Made by a program: the position numbers and the translations under genes
In this document: one piece after another, positions 35,466 through 43,430 of the stretch
How positions within the stretch are numbered: position 1 is the first letter of the stretch
Layout of the letters: every line of letters starts with the position of its first letter
Origin: JAJDXW01 sp965214795
GTDB taxonomy: Bacteria > Pseudomonadota > Gammaproteobacteria > HK1
Assembly: GCA_965214795.1 (NCBI GenBank)
Contig: OZ243976.1
Coordinates: forward strand, 434,001 to 498,000
Reading direction: 5' to 3'
DNA: 64,000 bases
Notes under the pieces: model-generated
Seen by the model: the letters and a program-made list of their open reading frames with translations, nothing else
Databases searched by the model: none
Told to the model about the DNA's origin: nothing

Positions 35466-35692
35466 GGCCCGCAATTCCCGTTTTGTCCGTCGGGTCTCGC
35501 TGCCGGACCGGCACGACCGTCGATCTGCCCCGGAGCGGATCGAGTCGCAAGGAGGAGACGGCTTGCGGCTCAGGGTGAAGTCGGGCGCCAAAACACGCAT
35601 GGACGGGCCGGCCACCCCGTCGCATGAAAAGGTCCGGCGTCGCGAAGACGGCCCTCCTGGGTCTATGTTCACCGCAATGAGAATTGCCGGCC
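35466..35692 (+). repeat. Repeat D, composite copy (two sub-elements)
   Basis: Bases 35471-35590 match the interior of 24864-24996 in inverted orientation, and 35585-35692 match 32566-32692 inverted. The join lies at GCCAAAACACGCATGG. The outer ends resemble the CAAAATGAGAATTGC terminal motif (GCAATTCCCGTTTTG left, CAATGAGAATTGCCGG right). It occupies most of the gap 35440-35768. Confidence 0.65.
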
Positions 35693-35768
35693 GCGGGCGC
35701 GGCGGCTCGCGCGGCCGGACCCCGGCGGCTATGCTGTCGCGTACCGGACCACAATGGGGAGCTGATCG

Positions 35769-36140
35769 ATGGCCCTCGAAACCCCCGCCCTCGCCGACCG
35801 CGGCCTTCCGGAGCTCGCGTCGCGCTACGTGAAGACGGACGAGATCCCCTGGGAGCCGATGACCCAGTGCAGCGGCGTCCGGATGAAGGTTCTCGTCCAG
35901 GACAAGGAAACGGGCCTCTTCACCGGGCTGTTCAAGCTCGATCCGGGCGCGGTGATCCCGGACCACATCCACAACGAGATCGAGCAGACCTACGTCCTCG
36001 AAGGCGAGTTCGAGGATGATGACGGGGTTGCCACCGCCGGCGACTTCATCTGGCGCCCGGCCGGCAACCGGCACGAAGCGCGTTCGCCGAAGGGCTGCCT
36101 CATCCTCGGGTTCTTCCTCAAGCCGAACACTTTCCTGTAG
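35769..36140 (+). CDS. Cupin-domain protein (ChrR-like)
   Basis: A 123-residue single-domain cupin. The metal-site pattern is visible: PDHIHNEIEQTYVLEGEFED gives two His and a Glu, and RPAGNRHEARSPKG gives the last His. GGGGAG lies eight bases before ATG 35769. Such proteins are similar to the cupin half of the anti-sigma factor ChrR or to small dioxygenase-like proteins. There is no enzymatic partner beside it. The role is unknown. Confidence 0.85.
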   Translation: MALETPALADRGLPELASRYVKTDEIPWEPMTQCSGVRMKVLVQDKETGLFTGLFKLDPGAVIPDHIHNEIEQTYVLEGEFEDDDGVATAGDFIWRPAGNRHEARSPKGCLILGFFLKPNTFL

Positions 36141-36233
36141 TCCCGCGCTCCTGCCCGCCGCCGGCCGGCCCGTCCTGCCTTACCGCTGCCGGACGGACGG
36201 AGGCGGCGCCCGAGGCGCCCGAAAGGAGTTCCC

Positions 36234-38549
36234 ATGGCCGAGGCCCCGAGACGCGCACCGCGGCGTCGCGGCGAGGCCCTCGAGTTCGATTTCGGGGATC
36301 CGAACCGGGTCGCCGGCACCATCGAGCGGGTCACCTTCCACAGCGAGGAAACCGGGTTCTGCGTGCTGCGCGTCAATGCCGCCCGGCGCCGCGAGCCGGT
36401 CACCGTGGTCGGGACCGCCGCGACCGTCGGCCCCGGCGAGTTCGTGGAGGCGAACGGGGTCTGGGTCAACGATCGGAGCCACGGGCTCCAGTTCCGGGCG
36501 GAACACCTGCGGGTGGTCCCGCCGAGCACCCTCGAGGGCATCGAGAAGTACCTCGGCTCGGGGATGATCCGGGGCATCGGCCCCCACTTCGCGAAGCGGC
36601 TCGTGCATGCGTTCGGGGCGGAGGTCTTCGAGGTCATCGAGAAGGAGCCCGGCCGGCTCCGCGAGCTGCCCGGGATCGGACCGAAGCGTAAGAGCCAGGT
36701 GGTCGCGGCGTGGGCGGAGCAGAAGGCGGTCCGCGAGATCATGGTCTTCCTGCAGTCGCACGGGGTGGGATCGGCCCGGGCGGTCCGGATCTACCGGCTC
36801 TACGGGGATCAGGCGCTGGAGCGCGTCCGCGAGAACCCCTACCGGCTGGCCCTCGACGTGCGCGGGATCGGCTTCCGCACCGCCGACGCGATCGCGCAGT
36901 CCATCGGATTCGATCCCGACTCGATCCCTCGGGCGCGGGCGGGGATCCGCCACGTGCTGCAGGAGTTCGCGACCGAGGGGCACTGCGCCGGCGAGCGGGG
37001 CGCGCTCGTCAATGCCACGGCCGAGCTGCTCGAGGTGGAGGCGGAGGTCGTCGAGGGGGCGCTCGCCCGCGAGATTGCCGACGGCGAGCTTGTGGACGAG
37101 ACGCACGACGCCGACTCGTGGATCTACCTTCCCGCCCTGCACCGCTCCGAACGCGGCGCGGCGAGCCACCTCGGCCGCCTGCTCGCCGGCGGCGGCGGCA
37201 GCCTCCCGTGGGGGGACATCGATCCGGAGAAGGCGATCCCGTGGGCGGAGCGGCGGGTGGGCTTCGCGCTCTCGGACTCGCAACACGCGGCGGTGGCCCG
37301 CACGATCCGCGAGCGGGTCACCGTCATCACCGGCGGCCCCGGGGTCGGGAAGACCACCATCGTCAACGCGGTGCTCCACATCGTGCGCGCGAAGGGGGTC
37401 CGCGCCCGTCTCTGCGCGCCGACCGGCCGGGCGGCGAAGCGACTCGCCGAATCCACCGGCCTCGAGGCGTCCACGATCCACCGGCTCCTCGAGTTCGACC
37501 CGTCCACCGGAGGCTTCCGGCATGGACTCGATCACCCCCTCGACACCGACTTCGTGGTCGTGGACGAGGTGTCGATGGTGGACATCGTGCTTGCGAACCA
37601 GCTCTTCCGGGCCATTCCGGAGCACGCCGCGGTGCTCCTCGTGGGCGACGTGGACCAGCTTCCGTCCGTCGGCCCCGGGTCCGTGCTCGCGGAGATCATC
37701 GGGTCGGACCGCGTGCCCACGGTGCGGCTCACCGAGATCTTCCGCCAGGCCGAGTCCTCGCGCATCGTCGTCAACGCGCACCGGATCAACCGGGGCGAAT
37801 CGCCCGAGTATCCGCACCCGCCGAGCCGGGGGGACAGGGCGGACAGGGCGGACACTCCCGGCGCCGAGCCGACGCCGACGCCGACACGGGCAGATGCCGA
37901 GCCGAGCGACTTCTACGTCATCCCCGTCCGCGACGCGGAGGAGGCGCGCGACCGGCTGCTGCAGGTGGTCGCGGAGCGGATCCCGCGGCGCTTCGGGTTC
38001 GACCCGATGGCCGACCTCCAGGTCCTGACCCCGGGACGGCGGGGAGGGCTCGGCGCCCCGGCCCTCAACGCGGAGCTCCAGGCACGGCTCAATCCCGATT
38101 CGCAGGCGCGGGTGAACCGGTTCGGGACGATCTACGCGCGGGGCGACAAGGTGCTCCAGACCGTGAACGACTATCAGAAGGAGGTCTTCAACGGCGACAT
38201 CGGGCGGATCGCCGCGGTGGACCTCGAGGAGCAGACGGTCACGGTGGACTTCGAGGGGCGGGCGGTGCCGTACGAGTTCAACGAGCTGGACGAGCTGAGC
38301 CTCGCCTACGCGATCACCGTCCACAAGTCGCAGGGCTCGGAGTTTCCGGCCGTGGTCATGCCGCTCACCACCCAGCACTACATGCTGCTCGAGCGCAACC
38401 TCGTCTACACCGGGGTGACCAGGGGGAAGCGCCTCGTGGTGCTCGTGGCCGAGCCGCGCGCCCTCGCCATCGCGGTCCGGCGCTACGGGTCGGTGCAGCG
38501 AAGGTCGCGGCTCGCGGAACGGCTCCGGGGCGACTTCCGGATCGGTTGA
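36234..38549 (+). CDS. recD2: RecD2-type ATP-dependent DNA helicase
   Basis: A 771-residue SF1B helicase. It has the RecD2-specific N-terminal region with OB-like part and helix-hairpin-helix motifs (GMIRGIGPHFAKRLVHAFG and LPGIGPKRKSQ), Walker A GGPGVGKTT (367-375), Walker B VVVDEVSMVD (about 442) and C-terminal motif TVHKSQGSEFPAVV with YTGVTRGKR. A Pro/Thr/Asp-rich insertion (GAEPTPTPTRAD) near residue 545 is unusual but lies between motor motifs. It acts in DNA repair, independent of RecBC. GGAG seven bases upstream supports the start. Confidence 0.95.
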   Translation: MAEAPRRAPRRRGEALEFDFGDPNRVAGTIERVTFHSEETGFCVLRVNAARRREPVTVVGTAATVGPGEFVEANGVWVNDRSHGLQFRAEHLRVVPPSTLEGIEKYLGSGMIRGIGPHFAKRLVHAFGAEVFEVIEKEPGRLRELPGIGPKRKSQVVAAWAEQKAVREIMVFLQSHGVGSARAVRIYRLYGDQALERVRENPYRLALDVRGIGFRTADAIAQSIGFDPDSIPRARAGIRHVLQEFATEGHCAGERGALVNATAELLEVEAEVVEGALAREIADGELVDETHDADSWIYLPALHRSERGAASHLGRLLAGGGGSLPWGDIDPEKAIPWAERRVGFALSDSQHAAVARTIRERVTVITGGPGVGKTTIVNAVLHIVRAKGVRARLCAPTGRAAKRLAESTGLEASTIHRLLEFDPSTGGFRHGLDHPLDTDFVVVDEVSMVDIVLANQLFRAIPEHAAVLLVGDVDQLPSVGPGSVLAEIIGSDRVPTVRLTEIFRQAESSRIVVNAHRINRGESPEYPHPPSRGDRADRADTPGAEPTPTPTRADAEPSDFYVIPVRDAEEARDRLLQVVAERIPRRFGFDPMADLQVLTPGRRGGLGAPALNAELQARLNPDSQARVNRFGTIYARGDKVLQTVNDYQKEVFNGDIGRIAAVDLEEQTVTVDFEGRAVPYEFNELDELSLAYAITVHKSQGSEFPAVVMPLTTQHYMLLERNLVYTGVTRGKRLVVLVAEPRALAIAVRRYGSVQRRSRLAERLRGDFRIG

Positions 38550-38550
38550 A

Positions 38551-38638
38551 CGGGGCCCGCGGGACACCCCGAGGGCACGCACGAGGGCGCTCCTGCCAAC
38601 CTGGCGCGGATGACCGGCCAGCGCGGGATGGTCCCGCC
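38551..38638 (+). repeat. Repeat B, copy 1 (~88 bp)
   Basis: About 80 percent identical to 54539-54626 (shared pieces CCCCGAGGGCACG, CGCTCC, GCCAACC, GCGGATGA, CGGCCAGCG). It lies directly after the recD2 stop. There is no obvious inverted termini or coding capacity. It is a dispersed non-coding repeat of unknown type. Confidence 0.6.
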
Positions 38639-38764
38639 TTCCTTCGCTCTCCGACTACCGGCGGCCCGCCCGAACCGGTACCTTTGGCGGCTTGCCCGTG
38701 AGCGGCCGTGCGACGGCCCCGGAAGGCGGACAGTCAGGAACACGTGCGGAGGATGGAACGGGGC

Positions 38765-40009
38765 ATGGAACGAGTATCGCGGATCGTCGTGGTGGGTGGC
38801 GGACAGGCGGGCGGCCAGGCCGTGGACAGCCTTCGCCGGGAGGGATTCGACGGGGAGGTCCTGCTGGTGACGGCGGAGAACCAGCCGCCCTACCAGCGCC
38901 CTCCGCTCTCGAAGGACTATCTGGCCGGCCGCTACGACCTGAGCCGGGTGCTGCTGCGCCCCGAGGCGTTCTACGCCGAGAGCGCCATCGAGCTCCTGAC
39001 CGGCACCCGGGTCGCTTCCATCGACCCCGGGGCGCACCGGATCGAGCTCGGGACCGGCCGCACCGTCGATTACGATCGCCTCCTGCTCGCGACCGGAAGC
39101 CGGGTGCGCCGGCTCGACGGGATGCCCGGGTCCGACCTCGAAGGCGTGCGCTACCTTCGCACCATCGAGGACTCGGACCGGATCCGGGCCGCCCTGGAGG
39201 GTGCCGAGCGGGTCGTGGTCGTCGGAGGCGGCTACATCGGGCTCGAGGTCGCGTCGGTGGCGGTCGAGGCCGGCCGCGCGGTCACCGTCGTCGAAGCGCT
39301 CCCGCGCCTCCTCTCGCGCGTCGCGACCAGCGAGCTTGCGGCGTTCTACGCGAGCCTTCACCGCAGCCGCGGGGTGGACCTGCGGCTCGGCTCGTCGGTC
39401 GCCCGCTTTCGCGGCGAAGGGGGCGCGGTGCGGGCGGTGGAGCTTTCCGAGGGGGGTGAGATCCCGGCCGACCTCGTGGTGGCGGGCATCGGGATCGAGC
39501 CGGTGACCGACCTCGCCCGCGACGCCGGGATCGACTGCGACAACGGGATCGCGGTCGATTCCGGGTGCCGCACCTCCGCCCCGGACGTATTCGCGGCCGG
39601 CGACTGCACGAGCCATCCGAACGCCTTTTTCGGCCGCCGGGTACGCCTCGAGTCGGTCCCCAACGCGATGGAGCAGGGGCGGGTGGCCGCCGCCACGATG
39701 CTCGGCGAGGATCGGTCCTGCGAATCGGAGCCCTGGTTCTGGTCCGACCAGCACGGCGTGCGGCTTCAGATGGCGGGGCTGTCGGAGGGGGCGGATCGGA
39801 CGGTCACGCGCGGCACGTTCGGAGGCGATTCGTTCATCGCCTTTCACCTGCAGGGCGGGGTGCTGATCGGCGCGGATGCGGTCAACAGCGTGCGCGAGTT
39901 CATCTTCTGCCGGCGCTTGGTGGCGGCGCGGGGACGCCCCGACCCGGAGGCGCTCGCGGACCCCTCGGTCCCCGTCAGAACCCTGCTCCGATCCGGGCCG
40001 CCCGCGTAA
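38765..40009 (+). CDS. Ferredoxin/rubredoxin-type NAD(P)H reductase (FAD)
   Basis: A 414-residue pyridine-nucleotide-disulfide-fold reductase of the kind that serves cytochrome P450 or Rieske oxygenases. The FAD motif is VVVGGGQAGGQAVDSL, substrate-side YQRPPLSKDYLAG is typical of ferredoxin reductases, the NADH motif is VVVGGGYIGLEVAS, and the late FAD motif is DVFAAGDCTSH. Starts at 38708, 38753 and 38765 are possible. ATG 38765 with GGAGG twelve bases upstream fits the family N terminus best. No oxygenase partner lies next to it. Confidence 0.88.
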   Translation: MERVSRIVVVGGGQAGGQAVDSLRREGFDGEVLLVTAENQPPYQRPPLSKDYLAGRYDLSRVLLRPEAFYAESAIELLTGTRVASIDPGAHRIELGTGRTVDYDRLLLATGSRVRRLDGMPGSDLEGVRYLRTIEDSDRIRAALEGAERVVVVGGGYIGLEVASVAVEAGRAVTVVEALPRLLSRVATSELAAFYASLHRSRGVDLRLGSSVARFRGEGGAVRAVELSEGGEIPADLVVAGIGIEPVTDLARDAGIDCDNGIAVDSGCRTSAPDVFAAGDCTSHPNAFFGRRVRLESVPNAMEQGRVAAATMLGEDRSCESEPWFWSDQHGVRLQMAGLSEGADRTVTRGTFGGDSFIAFHLQGGVLIGADAVNSVREFIFCRRLVAARGRPDPEALADPSVPVRTLLRSGPPA

Positions 40010-40013
40010 GCGG

Positions 40014-40191
40014 GCCGTACTCCCGCAAGCCGCTTCGACCACGCGCACGCGCTGGTGTCGAGCTGGTGGTGGTCGACTAAGCCTTCGGCAGCGCGTACGC
40101 GCTCTTTCGGTCCGTGCGGCCCGTTCCTCCATGAGATCGTGGGGCATCTTGGCCCCCTCGCGACGAAAGCCGGTGATGCTTTCGGGCTAAC
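40014..40191 (-). repeat. MITE-like repeat A, copy 3 (one end missing)
   Basis: Minus-strand sequence starting near 40191 (AGCCCGAAAGCATCACCGG, an altered form of the copy-2 terminus) runs through the same core as copies 1 and 2 and stops at about 40014, roughly 45 bp short of the expected second terminus. It fills the space between the convergent reductase and protease genes, and overlaps the stop codon of the latter. Confidence 0.7.
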
Positions 40192-40879
40192 CAAAGCCCG
40201 AGAGCACCAGGATCACGTCGAGGAAGAATTCGACCGGGGGCAGGAGGACCCAGGTAAGGACGTCGAGCTTGAGCCCGAGCGGGATGCCGACGATGGGAGG
40301 CAGGGCGATCAACCCGATGACGAGGACCATTCCGTAGCGGTCGAGGCGGGCAAAGCGGATGGCGAGCCCCCGCGGGAGGACCCCGAGGACGACGCGGCTG
40401 CCGTCGAGCGGAGGGATCGGCAGCAGGTTGAACACCGCGAGCACCACGTTCAGGAAGAGTGCGTTCTTCAGGTTCTCGACCACCCAGGGCCGCGCGGCCT
40501 CGGGCATCACGAGGGTCGCATACATGAGGATCGCGGCCAGCCAGGCCATCACGAGGTTGCTGCCGGGGCCGGCCGCCGCGACCCAGATCATGTCGCGCCG
40601 CGGCCGGCGCAGGCGGCTGAAGTCGACCGGCACCGGCTTTGCGTAGCCGAACACGAACGGCACCCGCATGAGAAGCAGCAACGCCGGGAGGACGATGGTG
40701 CCGAAGGGGTCGATGTGCCGGGCCGGATTCAAGCTCAGCCTCCCTGCCCGGCGGGCCGTGTCGTCGCCGAGCTTCCAGGCCACCCATCCGTGCGCCGCCT
40801 CGTGCAGGGTGATCGCGGTGACGGCCGGCAATACCCAGACCGAGGCGGTGTACATCACGGTGGACAGGTCGAAGGCCAT
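40187..40879 (-). CDS. Site-2-type membrane zinc protease (M50)
   Basis: A 230-residue membrane protein of the M50 family, small YwhC-like type. The zinc motif HEAAH lies at residues 26-30 inside the first hydrophobic region, the second motif is NLLPIPPLDGSRVV near residue 165, and four to five further hydrophobic segments follow. It cleaves within or at the membrane; the substrate is unknown. ATG 40879 is chosen by family start, though the ribosome site is weak. The 3' end lies in repeat A copy 3. Confidence 0.9.
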   Translation of the reverse strand: MAFDLSTVMYTASVWVLPAVTAITLHEAAHGWVAWKLGDDTARRAGRLSLNPARHIDPFGTIVLPALLLLMRVPFVFGYAKPVPVDFSRLRRPRRDMIWVAAAGPGSNLVMAWLAAILMYATLVMPEAARPWVVENLKNALFLNVVLAVFNLLPIPPLDGSRVVLGVLPRGLAIRFARLDRYGMVLVIGLIALPPIVGIPLGLKLDVLTWVLLPPVEFFLDVILVLSGFG

Positions 40880-41035
40880 GTGCAGCGATCCGGGTGACCG
40901 GGTCGATCCGTCCCGTCGGACGGCTCCGCCCCGGCAGTCGCGTCCGCCCGGCGGAAGGCGCGATTGTAGAGCCATTCCGGGGCCGGCCGGGTCCGCGCCG
41001 CGTCAGGCCCGGTCGGGCCGGGCGGGAGAGCACCT

Positions 41036-41958
41036 TCATCCGATCCGGCGGCGAACCATGGGTCGTCGTTCCCGGAGGTCCTCCAGAAACTCCGACGCGG
41101 GGGCGGCACCGGTGACGAGCAGGCAGTCTCGCGCCCGCGTACAGGCGACATAGAGCAAGCGGCGTTCGGTCTCGTAGACCTCCTCCGGATCGGCGTCGTC
41201 GGCAATGGACTCGATCCGCTCCTGCATAGGGATCATCTCATCGTCGCAAGCCATCACCGCGACGGCGCGGAACTCCAGCCCCTTGGCCAAGTGCATCGTG
41301 CCCACGGACAGGAAGCCCGTTCCGGTGTCCACCCGCTCGTCGAGCACCTTGAACGGAGCCCCCGATTTCCGGGCGGCTTCCCTGGCGCGGTCGAACTGCT
41401 CCTCCGACCGGACGAAGACCCCGATCTCGTGTGGCGCGACGCCATCCGCGATTCGATCCGCAATCCACGCCCCGACCGCCTCGTACTCCCGTTCGCTGCC
41501 GTCGAACGTGCGGATGTCCGGTTCCGGCCCGTTGAATACCGAGACCGTCCCCCACCGATCTTCGGTGTTCCCGTCGCCCTCGCGGGGCGGTCTTCGACGA
41601 CGTAGGCCGGAACCGCGATCTCCCGCACCGTCTCGCGAATCTCGACGAGTTGCGCGGCGCCGGTCCCGGGGTGCGTCTCGAGCTTGCGCCGCTCCGCCCA
41701 CCGGGGCGCCTTGTCGTGGTGGTCGACATAGCAGAGCAACAGGCTGTCGGCGCTGCGATGCACGATCAGGCGGATGTCGCGACTGACGCGCACCGACCGG
41801 AAGTGCGGGTCCCGTGCTGCATTCAGCTTGTGGAACCGCATTCCGGGGTTCGTCGGATTCACCTGCAGATCGAACGCCGTCGTTTTGGCCGCCTTCTGCT
41901 CATCGCCGGTCAACCTGGCGAGGCTGTCTGTGAACGTGTTGGCGATTCGGAACTGCAT
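41036..41958 (-). pseudogene. UvrD-type helicase with RelE-like N-terminal domain, centre deleted
   Basis: The N-terminal ~125 residues (FRIANTFTDSLARLTGDEQK, then DLQVNPTNPGMRFHKLNAA, VSRDIRLIVHRSADSLLLCYVDHH) form a RelE-like domain known from the start of a family of ~700-residue helicase/nuclease proteins. At about 41580 the frame changes and the end of a UvrD-type motor follows (VFVRSEEQF, GTMHLAKGLEFRAVAV, ETERRLLYVACTRARDCLLV). Walker A and most of the motor are missing. The start overlaps the end of the S8 remnant by one base, so both belonged to the operon of the AAA ATPase at 42383. Confidence 0.75.
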
Positions 41959-42386
41959 CAGGCTTCAACCGCCACTGGTGCCGCTATCTGATTGGCGATA
42001 GCGGAATAGAGGTCTACGCCGACTTCGGGAGCGCGGATCGAGACCACGAGCGCATATCGCGCGGTTCCGTCGTAACGTTCCAGTCGAGGTCTCTTCTTCC
42101 ACCAACCGAGTGCCGGATAGACCCCGATAACGCCTCTACTCGCGAGATCGGTGGCGCTTCCTCGCCAGATGTCCGAATGGAGGGAGCCCTTGTGTCGGTT
42201 CTGCTTTCCGACGATCCAGCGAGGATCATCGCCGCGAATTCGTGTCCGTTCCTCCTCGTCGCGAGCGGCGACATTGATCCGCGCCCGGAAATCCGCCTCC
42301 GATTCGGCCGGACGTTTCACGTCATATCTCAGGCCGTGCGACTCGTGATGATTCAATTCGTCCTGTTCCGCCATGCGATAATTCAA
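41958..42386 (-). pseudogene. S8 (subtilisin-like) protease partner of AAA ATPase, C-terminal fragment
   Basis: A 142-codon frame whose ATG overlaps the ATPase stop (ATGA). The sequence from GLRYDVKRPAESEADF onward, with RHKGSLHSDIWRGSATDLAS, GVYPALGWWKKRPRLERYD and SIRAPEVGVDLYSAI, matches the extreme C terminus of S8-family peptidases that are regularly encoded next to AAA ATPases of this type. The catalytic Asp-His-Ser domain (~600 residues) is absent. It is either a deletion remnant or a residual stand-alone C-terminal domain. Confidence 0.65.
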
Positions 42387-43399
42387 TTCCCGTGTTCATG
42401 CCCTTGCGATTTCATTCGTCCGGAAAGCCGCTGTCCTTCCATCAGCATTCTCCGCACATCTTCCTCCGAGACCTTCTTGCGATCCTCGATCAGCGCCTCC
42501 TTCAGGGTCTCGTCCGACGCGCGCACCACTTCCGCGTAACTCAAGCCCACGGACTCGCTGGCGAGCTGCTTCCACGACACGCGGTCGGCAGCCTTGCGTC
42601 CCACGCGAGATTCAAGTAGTGAAGCGATACGGTCTTCATCCGGTAGATCGTAGTGCAGGACATCGTCGAAGCGGCGAAACAATGCATGGTCGAGGATTTC
42701 TGGGTGATTCGTCGCGGCAACGATGAGACTGTGGGACTCGTCCTGCTCGATCATCTGCAGGAAACTGTTCAGGATGCGTCTGGCTTCGCCGACATCGTTC
42801 GTCAGTCCACGCTGCGAACCGATGGCATCGAACTCGTCGAAGAGATAGACGCCCCTCGTGCTGCCGGTCGCTTCGAAGACCTGCCGCAGCTTGGCGGCGG
42901 TCTCGCCCATGTACTTGGTGATCAGTCCATCGAGACGCACCTGGAACAGCGGCAGGCCGAGCTCGCCGGCAAGCACCGAGGCCGTCATCGTCTTGCCCGT
43001 GCCGGACGGACCCATCAGCAACAGTTTGCGTCGCGGACTGAGGCCATGGGCGAGGATCTGCGGTGCTTGCCTCTGCTCCCTGATGATCCGCTGGAGCTGG
43101 CTCGCCAAGGTATCGTCCAGCACCATCACTCCAAGCCGTGTCCTGGGGTAGGTGACGGTCAGCAACCCCGCCAGCTCGCCGCGAGGGCGGCTGATCGGTA
43201 TCGGCTCGCCGCCGCCTCGCGGGGGCAGTCCGCGGCGGGACTTGGCCTGGTCGATCAGCTCCCTCAACTCCTTGGCAAGCCTCCCATGGCCGAGCTTCGC
43301 CTCGTGGGCGGCGACCTGCATCGCCACGGAAAAGAAGCGCTCGTCGTCGCCCTCGACGTGCGACTTCAGCAACGCCTTCAGTTGCTCAGCACTGGCCAT
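42383..43399 (-). CDS. AAA ATPase (partner of S8 protease)
   Basis: A 338-residue AAA ATPase. After a ~100-residue helical N-terminal part come Walker A LLMGPSGTGKTMTA, Walker B VYLFDEFDAIGSQRG, sensor 1 VAATNHPEILDHALFRRFD and a C-terminal lid. ATG 43399 is chosen over 43429 because it follows a GAGAGG ribosome site. Such ATPases are known in pairs with subtilisin-like proteases, a predicted stress or defence unit. Here only the protease tail survives, so the ATPase may have lost its partner. It follows mod by 31 bases on the same strand. Confidence 0.85.
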   Translation of the reverse strand: MASAEQLKALLKSHVEGDDERFFSVAMQVAAHEAKLGHGRLAKELRELIDQAKSRRGLPPRGGGEPIPISRPRGELAGLLTVTYPRTRLGVMVLDDTLASQLQRIIREQRQAPQILAHGLSPRRKLLLMGPSGTGKTMTASVLAGELGLPLFQVRLDGLITKYMGETAAKLRQVFEATGSTRGVYLFDEFDAIGSQRGLTNDVGEARRILNSFLQMIEQDESHSLIVAATNHPEILDHALFRRFDDVLHYDLPDEDRIASLLESRVGRKAADRVSWKQLASESVGLSYAEVVRASDETLKEALIEDRKKVSEEDVRRMLMEGQRLSGRMKSQGHEHGN

Positions 43400-43430
43400 C
43401 CACCCCACCTCTCCCTCTCGGCGGCGCACG

